This document shows, one piece after another, positions 10,654-19,627 of a DNA stretch of 64,000 bases (position 1 is the stretch's first letter; every line of letters begins with the position of its first letter). The notes beneath the pieces were generated by a model. The model was given only the letters and a program-made list of their open reading frames with translations, did not search any database and was not told the DNA's origin. The DNA is from Halorhabdus rudnickae (GTDB lineage: Archaea > Halobacteriota > Halobacteria > Halobacteriales > Haloarculaceae). The translations under genes were made by a program, and so were the position numbers. The stretch is taken from positions 2,046,001-2,110,000 of the forward strand of contig NZ_CAAHFB010000001.1 in the NCBI RefSeq assembly GCF_900880625.1, written 5' to 3'.

Positions 10654-11343
10654 TCAGTTGGTTTTGGCGTCGGTCTCGTCGTGGTTCTCCGGCGGGGCCT
10701 CGACGCCTTCGGCGGCCTCCGGCGCGTCGGTTTCCTTTTCGATGTCGACGTGCCAGCGGTCGACAGTCTGCTCGTAGTCGGCGAGCTTGTTCGAGACGCG
10801 GATCTTCAGGTCGTCGTCGTTGACGTTGACCTCGAGGACGTACTCGGGGTTCTCGTCGTCGATCCGCCGGACGTTCGCGCTGATCAGGTCGTTGTCGAAG
10901 TAATAGGGTGCCATCCGGGTCATGACGTTTCGATAGACCCGGTCCTCGACCGCCCGGATCGCCTTCCGGCCGGCCGAGTCCGCAGCGCGGGCGACGTAGT
11001 CGATAGACTCGCTCCAGGCGTCGACGGCCTCGTCGGGTTCGTCCAAGTTCTCGTAGGAGTCGGCGAGTTTTTCGCCGGCCGTCCGGAGATCCTCGTCTGG
11101 ATCTTTGCCTTTCTTCTCGCCTTCACCCTCGTTGACGCGGGCTTGCGCGGCCGTTTTCTCATTGACGTCTTCGTCGAGGCGTTCGTGGCTTTTCGGTCGC
11201 CACTCGTCGAACTCTGCAAGGGCCTCGGTGTCGACGTCGTACTCGTCGGCGAGTTCCTCCAGGGCACGCATGATGCGCTCGCCGTGTTCGACGATATCGA
11301 TCCAGTCGCCGCGAACCTTGAAGCCGGAGACGCTCTCTTCCAT
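10654..11343 (-). CDS. Acidic haloarchaeal conserved protein (probably DUF5828)
   Basis: 229 residues, highly charged and without membrane segments. Begins MEESVSGFKVRGDWIDIVEHGERIM; the middle (residues 70-130) is Lys/Asp/Glu-rich and helical, and a compact C-terminal part (about 145-205) has ENPEYVLEVNVNDDDLKIRVSN-type strands. From recall it resembles the haloarchaeal family DUF5828; function unknown. Lies alone between the PiT gene and the divergent upp gene. Confidence 0.7.
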   Translation of the reverse strand: MEESVSGFKVRGDWIDIVEHGERIMRALEELADEYDVDTEALAEFDEWRPKSHERLDEDVNEKTAAQARVNEGEGEKKGKDPDEDLRTAGEKLADSYENLDEPDEAVDAWSESIDYVARAADSAGRKAIRAVEDRVYRNVMTRMAPYYFDNDLISANVRRIDDENPEYVLEVNVNDDDLKIRVSNKLADYEQTVDRWHVDIEKETDAPEAAEGVEAPPENHDETDAKTN

Positions 11344-11500
11344 TAGCTATCCGGGAGCACTGGACGGAATAGCTCCCATTAGTGGCGAGGGTTTGGCGTG
11401 CTCGTTCATAAGGCTTGTCGGCGCGTGAGACTCTCTACCGACCCGTTGGAGTCGACTGGAATATCAACGCCTTTGAGGTGGCGTGTTCTCAGTGTCGACG

Positions 11501-12175
11501 ATGACTATCGAAGACCACGGACACGCGAAGGTCGTCTCCCACGCGCTGGCGAGAGACACCCTCACACGGCTCCGAGACGTCCAAACAGAACAAGTCGCCT
11601 TTCGGAAGGGCCTCGTCAAGCTCGGCCGAATCTGTGGCTACGAGATTGTCGATGGCCTGCTCGAGAGCGAAACCGTCACCGTCGAGACGCCCCTGACCAC
11701 GACCGAGGGCGAACGCGTCGGCGAGATGGACGATGTCGTGATCGTCAACGTCCTCCGGGCGGCGACGCCGTTCGTCGAGGGCCTCCTCAAGGCGTTCCCG
11801 CGCGCGAAACAGGGCGTCATCAGTGCCGGTCGCGATGAAGAAGGTGGCATGAACAGCGAAGGCGAGTTCGAAATCTCTATCGAGTACGTCAAGATGCCCG
11901 AAATCCACGACCAGGACACCCTCATCCTCGCTGACCCGATGCTCGCAACCGGGAGCACGATGTGTGCCGTCCTCGATGAGATCCTCGACGGGGCCGATCC
12001 CGAGCGCGTGATCGTCCTTTCGGCGGTCAGCGCCCCCGAGGGCCTGGACCGACTGCGCGAGGAGTTCCCCGATATCGAACTGTTGACCGTCGCCGTCGAC
12101 GACCACTTGGACGATGACGGCTATATTGTCCCCGGCCTGGGTGACGCCGGTGATCGGGCGTTCCGGACGACGTAA
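11501..12175 (+). CDS. upp: Uracil phosphoribosyltransferase
   Basis: 224 residues. Salvage enzyme joining uracil and PRPP to UMP. The PRPP loop reads [18 protein letters not shown] (about residues 143-160), and the C-terminal uracil-binding segment [14 protein letters not shown] is diagnostic for UPRT. ATG at 11501 (MTIEDHGH) is used; an in-frame Met six residues upstream would also be possible. Monocistronic, preceded by about 150 nt of intergenic sequence. Confidence 0.95.
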   Translation: MTIEDHGHAKVVSHALARDTLTRLRDVQTEQVAFRKGLVKLGRICGYEIVDGLLESETVTVETPLTTTEGERVGEMDDVVIVNVLRAATPFVEGLLKAFPRAKQGVISAGRDEEGGMNSEGEFEISIEYVKMPEIHDQDTLILADPMLATGSTMCAVLDEILDGADPERVIVLSAVSAPEGLDRLREEFPDIELLTVAVDDHLDDDGYIVPGLGDAGDRAFRTT

Positions 12176-12341
12176 GCGCCGTTCGTCAACAGACGTCCGC
12201 TGTCAGGTCGATTGTCCGTTCGATAATCGTTCCCCGCAGAGACACGCTTTCTTTGCTTAGTCGACTGTATGTCTGCCCGTAATGGTTGCCTGCAGTCACT
12301 GAGTGAACAGCTTACAGTAGTGTCTGCATCCACTGACCTGA

Positions 12342-12797
12342 CTACACGTCGGGTCCATCAATGCCGGCAGGAACGAGCGACAGTCCCAGCGTCCGGAAGT
12401 CAGTGTCGAAGGCAAAGACATGTTCGATGTCGTGCTCACGTGCCAGCGTCGCCGTCGCGTGATCGACGAACGAAATCTGCTGGTCGTCGTAGCGCTCGAA
12501 TTCCTCGCAGATGGCACCGAACGTCGTCGCGTCCGGGTGCAGGATCGTCACTGCGTCTGAGTCCTGAATCCACGACAGCGTCGCTGTCGCCCGCTCGTGG
12601 CCGGCCTTTCGCAACACGAGCGTCGCTAGTTCGCTCATGACGTAGTTCGTCGTGTACAGCGGTCGAAAGTGCAGTCTATCGTCCCCGATCGCGTCCATGA
12701 CTGCCCGCGCCTGGTCGTGGCGTGGCGTGTTCGAAACGAAGTACGCGAAAAACGCACCCGTGTCGACGAACAACGGTGTCGCCCCGACCCCGCTCAT
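12342..12797 (-). CDS. PIN-domain ribonuclease, VapC-like
   Basis: 151 residues. PIN fold acidic residues are visible: PLFVDTGAFFAYF (first Asp), NYVMSELATLVL (Glu), SFVDHATATLAREHDIEHVFAFDTDF (Asp pair). This is the metal-dependent RNase fold of VapC toxins. The start overlaps the stop of the upstream HTH gene by 4 nt (ATGA), so the two are translated together, as in type II toxin-antitoxin pairs. Confidence 0.85.
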   Translation of the reverse strand: MSGVGATPLFVDTGAFFAYFVSNTPRHDQARAVMDAIGDDRLHFRPLYTTNYVMSELATLVLRKAGHERATATLSWIQDSDAVTILHPDATTFGAICEEFERYDDQQISFVDHATATLAREHDIEHVFAFDTDFRTLGLSLVPAGIDGPDV

Positions 12798-13150
12798 TGC
12801 TCGACTGGTCCGTAAAGGACATCGTCAATCTCGTCGTCGCCGACCGGGTCATCGATGGCAAACGCCGGGGCATCGAACAGCGTATCCCCGGCGTCGTCCT
12901 CGTTGCCCTCGCTGTCGTCCGTGTACCACCACACCACGGTACGACTGCCGAGGGAGACTTTCTCTAGTCGCCCCGCCTCCGATAGCTTCCGGAGACGACG
13001 ATAGGCGGTCGATCGGTCGATGTCGAACCGGTCGGCGACCTCTCCGGCGGTGTGGAACGGCCGTCCAACGGCGAAGTACCGGATGATGTCCTGATCGTCG
13101 AAGCCGGACGTGAACTGACCGCGATCATCCCGGCCTGGCGGCTTGGACAT
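12794..13150 (-). CDS. Winged-helix protein paired with PIN gene, putative antitoxin
   Basis: 118 residues. Residues about 20-75 form a winged helix: FDDQDIIRYF, then GEVADRFDIDRSTAYRRLRKL (recognition helix) and a wing VSLGSRTVVWWY. The acidic C-terminal third (about 80-118) is suited to contact a basic toxin. Start chosen at 13150 (MSKPPGRDDRG); an alternative is eight codons upstream. Coupled to the PIN gene by a 4-nt overlap. Autoregulation would fit but no operator was identified. Confidence 0.75.
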   Translation of the reverse strand: MSKPPGRDDRGQFTSGFDDQDIIRYFAVGRPFHTAGEVADRFDIDRSTAYRRLRKLSEAGRLEKVSLGSRTVVWWYTDDSEGNEDDAGDTLFDAPAFAIDDPVGDDEIDDVLYGPVEQ

Positions 13151-13189
13151 GAATATTCCTTGGGAAGGTGTCATTCCTATGCATTCATT

Positions 13190-13388
13190 AGTGTTTCGAA
13201 TAGTATATTACATCACATGGTGCATGGTTGTACGTGCGTCTGCAACGACACCGATTAGACGCCACCGTCGCGGAACCGCCCATCGGAACCTCCGCTATCC
13301 CGTCGTAATCGTCGACCTCACCGATCAGTAGCGTCGCGTCGGCGTCTTCGGCGGTCGCCAGCGCGAAGGCGTCACCGTGTGCCGGCGG
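13190..13388 (-). pseudogene. C-terminal remnant of another PIN-domain gene
   Basis: Directly after the stop of the IMPACT gene and in its frame, translation continues as HGDAFALATAEDADATLLIG then EVDDYDGIAEVP. This matches the C-terminal strand-helix of haloarchaeal PIN proteins (DAFAxATAxxxDATLLxGxDDDYD). No start, no N-terminal half. The downstream part decays into Cys/Arg-rich sequence and ends in TAA near 13190. The neighbouring HTH-PIN pair may be a replacement or expansion of the same locus. Confidence 0.6.
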
Positions 13389-14009
13389 TCACATTGGAGA
13401 ATCGGCTGTCGCTCCGACTGTCGCCCGGCCGCTGGTCGCGCTCGCGATCCGATCGCGAAGGGCGTCGGTCTCGGTGGTCGGCACCCGAACCTCGAAGGAA
13501 ACGACCTCCTCGTATGCGGCTTCGAACTCCACACCTTCACTCTCCAGAATCCCCCGTACAGTCCCGGAATCGTCGTACGCAACTTCGATCGCCAGGCGCT
13601 CGTGTGGTCGTTCTTCCCGGACGTCGGCGTCGTCGATCGCCTCTTTCACCGCTCGCGAATAGGCACTCACCAGGCCGCCGACGCCGAGTTCGGTCCCGCC
13701 GAAGAATCGCGTCACGACGACGACCACGTTCTCCAGATCCTGCCCTTCGAGGACGTTGAGCGCCGGTTTCCCCGCCGAACCCGAGGGCTCGCCGTCGTCG
13801 CTGGCCCACTCCCGGAGCGGATCGGCCCGCACCCGGTAGGCCGGGACGTTGTGGGTCGCGTCGTCGTATTCCGCCCGGATCGAATCGACGAACGACTCGG
13901 CTGCCTCGACGGTTTCGACAGGGCGGGCGTGGCCGATGAACTCCGAGCCCGAAATCGTAAAGCGCGCTTCGCCGGGGCCGGCGACCGTGCGATAGCGTTC
14001 GTCGGTCAC
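13389..14009 (-). CDS. IMPACT/YigZ family protein (UPF0029)
   Basis: 206 residues. The N-terminal IMPACT domain is clear: SEFIGHARPVETVEAAESFV, then ASDDGEPSGSAGKPAL and VVVVVTRFFGGTELGVGGLVSAYSRAV, the family hallmark GGxxLGxGGLxxAY. A ferredoxin-like C-terminal domain follows (DSGTVRGILESEGVEF). The family is linked to translation regulation or rescue but no reaction is established. The stop at 13389 abuts a PIN remnant in the same frame. Confidence 0.9.
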   Translation of the reverse strand: MTDERYRTVAGPGEARFTISGSEFIGHARPVETVEAAESFVDSIRAEYDDATHNVPAYRVRADPLREWASDDGEPSGSAGKPALNVLEGQDLENVVVVVTRFFGGTELGVGGLVSAYSRAVKEAIDDADVREERPHERLAIEVAYDDSGTVRGILESEGVEFEAAYEEVVSFEVRVPTTETDALRDRIASATSGRATVGATADSPM

Positions 14010-14189
14010 TGCAGTGACTTCGACTGGCGTGGTGAAACCAGTTTCGCGAATTTACACCCTCGCCACGCAGTCGCGCAGTTTCACTTTCACTCCGGTGGGA
14101 TGGCTTATTTACTCCCTCCCGACCCATTCGAAAGTGGAGCGTCGCTGGTGACACGCAGTCGCACGCTCCGTCGTTCCCCTTTCGACACA

Positions 14190-14348
14190 ATGCACTCAGA
14201 TACCCGTATCGTCGGCCGCTGTCCCCAATGTGGGGCCGCGATCGACCCCGGCCGCGTCATTATCCGGTACGAACGCACTGACGGCGAGGCGATGTACGCG
14301 ACCTGTCCGGACTGTCGGGACGTGGTCAGGCCCGAACGTTCGGACTGA
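14190..14348 (+). CDS. Small zinc-ribbon protein
   Basis: 52 residues with two CPxC motifs (GRCPQCG at residues 10-16 and TCPDCRD at about 38-44), a minimal zinc ribbon. Many haloarchaea carry such tiny zinc-finger proteins. ATG at 14190 (MHSDTRIV) is chosen because the frame upstream overlaps the opposite-strand IMPACT gene. Divergent from that gene. Confidence 0.75.
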   Translation: MHSDTRIVGRCPQCGAAIDPGRVIIRYERTDGEAMYATCPDCRDVVRPERSD

Positions 14349-14430
14349 TGGTTTGCCGGAGCTGTAGCATGAGAACTATGAATCGGAGCGAACCGAAACC
14401 GTTTGTACGCCTGCCGACGTCAACCCTTCT

Positions 14431-14778
14431 ATGGTAGCGTTCGGTTCGTGGGTATTACACGCCCCCAAGACCGGGACGATCGACGGCGGGCTGACTGTCG
14501 TGGTCGTCGCTGGCGGGACGCTTGTGGGTCTCGCCCTCGCCCGGGTGGCGGTCGATCGGCGCCCGGAGGTGGCCTGGATCCGTGCGTTTCTCCTTGGGGT
14601 GCTGGTGGTGATGGCTGGCCGATTGGGGCTGGCGTTCGCCGGTCTGGGGATCGGCTCGTTCCACGCACTCGAACACATCCTCGACGCCGCGATGATTTCG
14701 CTGACGGTCGCGACGTTGTACGCCGCCCGGACGAAACGCCGCGAACTCGGGGCCGGCGGATCGCCGGCCTCGCGGTAG
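14431..14778 (+). CDS. Small membrane protein, first gene of iron-related operon
   Basis: 115 residues, three hydrophobic helices (about 18-38, 49-70, 75-98) ending in an Arg/Lys-rich tail (AARTKRRE), giving a cytoplasmic C-terminus. It precedes the Tp34-like lipoprotein by 40 nt on the same strand, so probably one transcript. Family not recognised. Confidence 0.75.
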   Translation: MVAFGSWVLHAPKTGTIDGGLTVVVVAGGTLVGLALARVAVDRRPEVAWIRAFLLGVLVVMAGRLGLAFAGLGIGSFHALEHILDAAMISLTVATLYAARTKRRELGAGGSPASR

Positions 14779-14818
14779 CGACCGCCGCAATCGCAATCCG
14801 TTTTGGGGATCGCCGCGT

Positions 14819-15871
14819 ATGGCAACCGTGTTCAGACGGCAGTTTCTTCGCGCCGGATCGGTGCTTGGCGTCGCCGCGATCGCGGGCTGTGGATCGCTCG
14901 AGTCGCGTGCGATCGATGTCCCGCCGGTGCTCGACGATCGGCCCGATGCAGTCTACGTCCCCGGCCACGTCGAGGGGATGGAGATGGTCGGTACGATGAC
15001 GGTCGGCGACTATGCCGTTGCCCTCTCCTATAGCTACCCCCATCGTTTCTGGACGGTCACCGGTGACGGGCGCGAGCGCACGTCGATCGCAGACGACGAT
15101 TCGGTGCACCTGATGGCGACTGTCTGGGATCCTCAGACCGGACTCGTCCTCCCTGACGTGGGCGTTTCAATCGAGATCATGCAGGACGGGTCGCTGGTCT
15201 CCCAGGAGACTATCTATGCGATGCTCTCCCAGCCGATGGGCGTCCACCACGGCGCAAACTTCACCGGGCTTTCCGACGGCGAGACCTACGAGGTGAACGT
15301 CCGCGTCGGAGCCACGACGAGCCGCCCGACAGGGGCGTTCGCCGGCCGGTTCACCGAACCCGCGACGGCGACTTTCACGTTTACGTTCGACGAGAGTGCA
15401 ATGCGGGAGATCCGGTTCGAACGCCTCGACCGTGCCGGCGAACGCGACGCGCTCGAACCGATGTCGATGGACGCGGTCCCGACAGGCATCGCTCCCGCTC
15501 CCGAGGAACTGCCCGAGAGAACGGCGACGACGATGGCGGACGATGTCCGCTACGTCGCGGCGCTCGTCGATCCGCCCACCGGCGTCGACGGATCGGGATC
15601 GTATCTCGCGGTCTCGCCACGCACGCGGTACAACGGCTATTCGCTCTCGCGGATGGGTCTCTCGGCGACGCTCGAAGATGGCGGGCCGGTCACCGACGGC
15701 CAACTGACCCGGACGATCGACCCTGACCTGGGATACCACTACGGCACGACAGTTCCCACTGGCGACGGCGGGGAACTGTCACTCACCGTCGACACTCCAC
15801 CCCAGGTCGCCCGCCACGAGGGCTACGAGACAGCCTTTTTCGACGTACCGACCGCTGATCTGTCGCTGTGA
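14819..15871 (+). CDS. Tat lipoprotein with Tp34/P19-like iron-transport domain
   Basis: 350 residues. Signal peptide FRRQFLRAGSVLGVAAIAGC: twin Arg followed by a hydrophobic stretch and lipobox Cys at about residue 22. After it, a domain with VYVPGHVEGMEMVGTMTVGDYAVALSYSYPHRFW and VHLMATVWDPQTGLVLPDV resembles the Fe2+-transport periplasmic family (Tp34/P19; metal ligands would be His and Met). A second, similar beta domain (about 230-345, VRYVAALVDPPTG ... YNGYSLSRMGL) looks like an internal duplication. Followed 65 nt later by a DyP-like protein, reminiscent of Efe-type iron uptake. Confidence 0.8.
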   Translation: MATVFRRQFLRAGSVLGVAAIAGCGSLESRAIDVPPVLDDRPDAVYVPGHVEGMEMVGTMTVGDYAVALSYSYPHRFWTVTGDGRERTSIADDDSVHLMATVWDPQTGLVLPDVGVSIEIMQDGSLVSQETIYAMLSQPMGVHHGANFTGLSDGETYEVNVRVGATTSRPTGAFAGRFTEPATATFTFTFDESAMREIRFERLDRAGERDALEPMSMDAVPTGIAPAPEELPERTATTMADDVRYVAALVDPPTGVDGSGSYLAVSPRTRYNGYSLSRMGLSATLEDGGPVTDGQLTRTIDPDLGYHYGTTVPTGDGGELSLTVDTPPQVARHEGYETAFFDVPTADLSL

Positions 15872-15936
15872 GAGGACTGACGATCCGGATCGCCGGTGCC
15901 GACGCGGTTTTGGCCCCGGATCGTCAAAGGAAAGTG

Positions 15937-17217
15937 ATGGACTCGAGACCGGGATACGACCGCCGGCAGTTCCTGAAGGCCGCCGTGGCTGCTGGCGGAG
16001 CGGCCGCACTGAGCGCGTGTCTCGACGTCACTGACGAACCCGTACCGAGTGGCGTCGAGGACCCTGAGACTTTGGGCGAACGTCAGCACGCCTGGAACGA
16101 TCGTATCCGGACCGACGAGCACGGCAACGCCGAACTGCCACGTCACCAGTCGTTGCTGTACCTGACACTCGACCGCGAGGGGCCACCGACCGACGCCGAC
16201 CGCGGGGCCGTTCGTGAGGCGCTCCGGACGCTCGATCACGCCTACGAGCGCTCGAACGAGGGCCTGGTCTATTCGATCGCCTACTCGCCGGCGTACTTCG
16301 AGCGCTTTGAGACATCGTTGCCGGACGAGATCGACCTTCCGCAACCCCGGCGGCTCTCTCCTTTCGAGGAACCCGAATTCGACACCCAGGACGCCCTGTT
16401 GCACCTCGCAAGCGACCGCGCCGACGTGATTCTGGAAGCCGAGGCAGCCCTGACGGGCGAGCGCGAGCAGGCAAACGGCGTCACCGTCGCGCCTCCGATC
16501 ACGGACGCGCTGACCGTCGACGACCGCCGTTCGGGCTTCGTCGGTCCCGGAATGCCGGCCGACCGACAGGACGTTGCGGGGATCCCGGACACCGAACCCG
16601 TCCCCGAGGCTGCCCCCCTGTTCATGGGGTTCGAGGCGGGATTCCGGGGCAACCAGGCCACCGAGGACTACGTCACGATCGATTCGGGCCCGTTCGCCGG
16701 CGGGACGACCAAACACGTCTCGCGGCTCCGCCAGCGACTCGAGGACTGGTACGTCGAACAGGACTTCGAACAACGCGTCGCGGAACTGTTCAGTCCCGCC
16801 CACGCCGAAGACGCTCTCGTCGAGGGCGTCGGCGAGAACCTGGGGGGCGACAGCGGACTCACCCCGGAGATGATCGAGAACGTCCGCGAGCATGCCAGCG
16901 AGTTCGGACGGGTCGGCCACGCCCAGAAGGCAGCCCGGGCGAACCGCGACGCGGAGGGCAACGTCCGGCTGTTGCGACGCCACGTCGAGTCGACCGACGG
17001 CGACGTCGCCGCGCTGCACTTCCCGTCGTTGCAGCGCGGTATCTCGGCGTTCGAGGCGGTCCGAGAAGCGATGAACGGGGCTGACCTGACCGACGAGCCG
17101 GCGATCCGCCAGCGGGTCAACAACGGGATCCTGGAGTACATCTTTACCACGAATCGAGGTAACTTTCTCGTGCCGCCGCGGCGTCATCGGGCGTTACCGG
17201 TCCCGCGACCGACGTGA
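15937..17217 (+). CDS. Tat-exported DyP-peroxidase-like protein
   Basis: 426 residues. Tat signal DRRQFLKAAVAAGGAAALSAC (RR at about residues 9-10) with a possible lipobox Cys. The body has dye-decolorising peroxidase features: VGHAQKAARAN (proximal His region) and LLRRHVESTDGDVAALHFPSLQRGISAFEAV. The GxxDG motif that holds the catalytic Asp reads GFEAG (Ala at residue 234), so peroxidase chemistry may be absent or different. ATG at 15937 follows a gtg-atg context just before the signal. Part of the operon with the Tp34-like lipoprotein. Confidence 0.75.
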   Translation: MDSRPGYDRRQFLKAAVAAGGAAALSACLDVTDEPVPSGVEDPETLGERQHAWNDRIRTDEHGNAELPRHQSLLYLTLDREGPPTDADRGAVREALRTLDHAYERSNEGLVYSIAYSPAYFERFETSLPDEIDLPQPRRLSPFEEPEFDTQDALLHLASDRADVILEAEAALTGEREQANGVTVAPPITDALTVDDRRSGFVGPGMPADRQDVAGIPDTEPVPEAAPLFMGFEAGFRGNQATEDYVTIDSGPFAGGTTKHVSRLRQRLEDWYVEQDFEQRVAELFSPAHAEDALVEGVGENLGGDSGLTPEMIENVREHASEFGRVGHAQKAARANRDAEGNVRLLRRHVESTDGDVAALHFPSLQRGISAFEAVREAMNGADLTDEPAIRQRVNNGILEYIFTTNRGNFLVPPRRHRALPVPRPT

Positions 17218-17291
17218 CGGGGACCGCCCGTTGTCGACCGATTTCCCCGGTGTCGTAACGTTTACCGGTCGGCCCGCCGCATCGACGTGAT

Positions 17292-18350
17292 ATGCAACGA
17301 CGTGCTGCGGCGATCTACATCGCGCTCTTCCTCGTCGTCGGGGCCGGCGCCTACGGATTCATGGGCGTGACCGAGGAACCGTCGGTGTCGCTGGCCGGTG
17401 ACGCCTACGCCGCTGGCGACACGCTCTCAGTGGGCGATCGGACGTACACTGTGGCCTCCGTCGATGACGGATCGGGCGAACTCACCTGGCGTAACCCCGC
17501 GGCCGAGTTCTCGGCTACCCTGGAGAACGGAACCACCGTCTCGCCGTTGACGCTCACCTGGGACGGCCAGGCGGCCCGCTGGTCGAGTACGCTTGCGGAC
17601 GGCGCAGAGATATCCACCGCCGACGGGACGTTCCAGCTCGGCGTGAACACGTCGACCGATCCGCCGACGGCCACACTCGAACCCGTCGGGAACGACTCCG
17701 AGACCGCAACGATCGCGGTCGGCGATACCCTGAACTACCGCGGCAACGAGACGACAGTGACGACTGTCGACGCTGAGGGCGTGACGCTGACCTGGGGCGA
17801 ACCGTACCTCGTGTCCGTCCCCAACGCCACGGATCCGGACTCTGTATCGTTCCACCAGCAGTTCGACGTCTCGACCCGGCTGGTGAACGATCCGGCCGTC
17901 TACAACGAGACAGTCACAGTCGACGGCGTAAAATCGGTCGTCTGGCGAGCGAACGACTCGACGACGCCGCTTGCGACGTATCTACCCGAACCAGACACGG
18001 CATCTCTCTCTGAGGGTGCTACCCTGACCTACGAGGGGTCGACGGTCACGGTCGGCAACATCACGGCCGGGACCGTCCCCCTCTCTTGGTCGGACGAGCG
18101 CACGAATACGATCTCCCTCTCGGAAGGAGCGAACGTCACGCTGAACGGACAGTCGTACTTCGCGCACTTCCCCGGCAGTTCGTCGGTCCAGATCCTCCAA
18201 CACGGAGAGGACTACGAGTCCTACCAGCAACAACTCGAGGAGATCGACTACTACCACGAACGGATGCTCGGTCTCTGGGGTGTGGCGATCCTCAGTCTGC
18301 TCGCTGCGATCCTGTTGCTTGGACTGGCCTACCTGCCTGTCAGGGGCTAA
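17292..18350 (+). CDS. Envelope protein with N- and C-terminal membrane anchors
   Basis: 352 residues. Hydrophobic helix at residues 7-26 and another near 322-348 ending LPVRG; between them a long Thr/Ser/Asp-rich beta region outside the cell with repeated motifs (YAAGDTLSVGDRTYTVASVD; IAVGDTLNYRGNETTVTTVD; LSEGATLTYEGSTVTVGNI), apparently three or four copies of one beta unit. Several N-x-S/T sites suit surface glycosylation. 74 nt after the DyP-like gene on the same strand. Confidence 0.8.
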   Translation: MQRRAAAIYIALFLVVGAGAYGFMGVTEEPSVSLAGDAYAAGDTLSVGDRTYTVASVDDGSGELTWRNPAAEFSATLENGTTVSPLTLTWDGQAARWSSTLADGAEISTADGTFQLGVNTSTDPPTATLEPVGNDSETATIAVGDTLNYRGNETTVTTVDAEGVTLTWGEPYLVSVPNATDPDSVSFHQQFDVSTRLVNDPAVYNETVTVDGVKSVVWRANDSTTPLATYLPEPDTASLSEGATLTYEGSTVTVGNITAGTVPLSWSDERTNTISLSEGANVTLNGQSYFAHFPGSSSVQILQHGEDYESYQQQLEEIDYYHERMLGLWGVAILSLLAAILLLGLAYLPVRG

Positions 18351-18367
18351 AAACGAGCCGGCGACTC

Positions 18368-18577
18368 TTACTCGAGACGGGCCAGCCAGGCGAGACCGAC
18401 ACCGATCGCAATCATGCCTGCGATGCCGAGTAACTGTATGGCCGATACCAGGACGCTACCGTTGGTCGTCCAGGGCATCCCCGCAATCGTTCCGAGCGCC
18501 ACGACGACGAGAAAAGCGCCCAGTGTGACGCCAAGCGGTTCGAATCGATCGGTGAACCGGTCCGTGAATTCGTTCAT
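18368..18577 (-). CDS. Small two-helix membrane protein
   Basis: 69 residues: charged N-terminus MNEFTDRFTDRFEPLG, helices at about 16-35 and 45-65, short basic/acidic end. ATG at 18577 chosen over a longer frame that runs into a pseudogene. Convergent with the preceding gene. No family recognised. Confidence 0.65.
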   Translation of the reverse strand: MNEFTDRFTDRFEPLGVTLGAFLVVVALGTIAGMPWTTNGSVLVSAIQLLGIAGMIAIGVGLAWLARLE

Positions 18578-18655
18578 ACCGGGACCTGTGTGTTCCAGAT
18601 AGTAAAGCAATCGGTTCACTACTGGGCCGCAACTGGTGCCGATCACGCTCCGTGC

Positions 18656-18937
18656 TCACTCGACCGTGAAGTTCCCGAACATCACCTCGAACCCATCTCC
18701 AGCCGGCGCTGCCGCCATCATCCCGACGCGAAGCGTCTCGGTGTCCGTCAGCTACCCCTGGCGAAGCATCGTATACGACTCGCCATCCACGGAGATGGAT
18801 GTCTCGACGGTCTCATCGGCGCGTTGGATGCGGACGGACACCGGCTCCGGATCGTCTTCCTGCCACTCCGCGGGTTCGCTGCGCAACTCCATACGTCCTG
18901 TGGGAACCGAGGTGTGAAATCGTTCGGGAAATATAGA
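18656..18937 (-). pseudogene. DUF1349-like C-terminal fragment with in-frame stop
   Basis: Reading this strand gives VSVRIQRADETVETSISVDG, ESYTMLRQG, an amber stop, then LTDTETLRVGMMAAAPAGDG and FEVMFGNFTVE before a final TGA at 18656. This is the C-terminal part of a DUF1349-type beta-sandwich protein. The internal stop and the missing N-terminal half (another TGA sits at about 18935) mark it as a pseudogene. Confidence 0.65.
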
Positions 18938-18997
18938 GAGGGGTCAAGAACAGCCGGGAAGCCAAGTCCCACGCCTCAACGGCAGCTACCGGAACCA

Positions 18998-19627
18998 ATG
19001 ACCGAAAACGGCGACCCCGCCCATCCGCTGTTCGCTATGATCTACGACCCGGCGATGGCTCTCGTCGAACGAACGATCCTCAAACCGCACCGGGAGTACC
19101 TCGCCCGTGACCTCACGGGGACCGTGCTGGATCTCGGCGCGGGCACCGGCGCGATGTTCCCCTATTTTGACGGGCGCGCGTCGGTCCATGCTACTGAACC
19201 TGATCGACACATGCGGGATCGAGCCCGAAACCGGTTCCCAGACGCTGCATCCGAGATCGAACTCCACGACGCCGGTGCGGCCGACCTGCCGTTCCCGGAT
19301 GACCACTTCGACGCCGTGGTATCCTCGATGGTGTTCTGTACGGTACCGGATGTCGCGGCCTCGCTTTCGGAGGTCCGGCGGGTGGTGCGTCCGGGCGGGG
19401 AATTCCGGTTTCTCGAACACGTCGCCGATGATGGCTGGCGGGAGGCGGTCCAGACGACTGTCGCACCGGCCTGGAAGCGACTCGCCGGCGGGTGTCATCT
19501 CACGCGTCGCACCGCCTCGCTGTTCGCCAGTAATGAGGCGTTCGACGTCGTCGAGATGGACCGATTCGAGCTCGGTGTCACGCCAGTCCGGCCGTTCGTT
19601 CGGGGTCGACTCAGGCGGCGAGCCTGA
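18998..19627 (+). CDS. SAM-dependent class I methyltransferase (UbiE-like)
   Basis: 209 residues. Motif I VLDLGAGTGAMFPYF (about residues 44-58), acidic residue in HATEPDRHM, motif IV DDHFDAVVSSMVFCTVPD and post-motif VRPGGEFRFLEHV all belong to the Methyltransf_11 type. Substrate unknown; relatives act on quinones or lipids. ATG at 18998 (MTENGDPAHP) is used. Confidence 0.88.
   Translation: MTENGDPAHPLFAMIYDPAMALVERTILKPHREYLARDLTGTVLDLGAGTGAMFPYFDGRASVHATEPDRHMRDRARNRFPDAASEIELHDAGAADLPFPDDHFDAVVSSMVFCTVPDVAASLSEVRRVVRPGGEFRFLEHVADDGWREAVQTTVAPAWKRLAGGCHLTRRTASLFASNEAFDVVEMDRFELGVTPVRPFVRGRLRRRA

Noticed and set aside
12342-13150. Confident type II toxin-antitoxin call
   Set aside because: Operon layout and PIN fold fit, but the HTH partner is not a classic VapB and toxicity cannot be judged from sequence, so it is reported as putative only.
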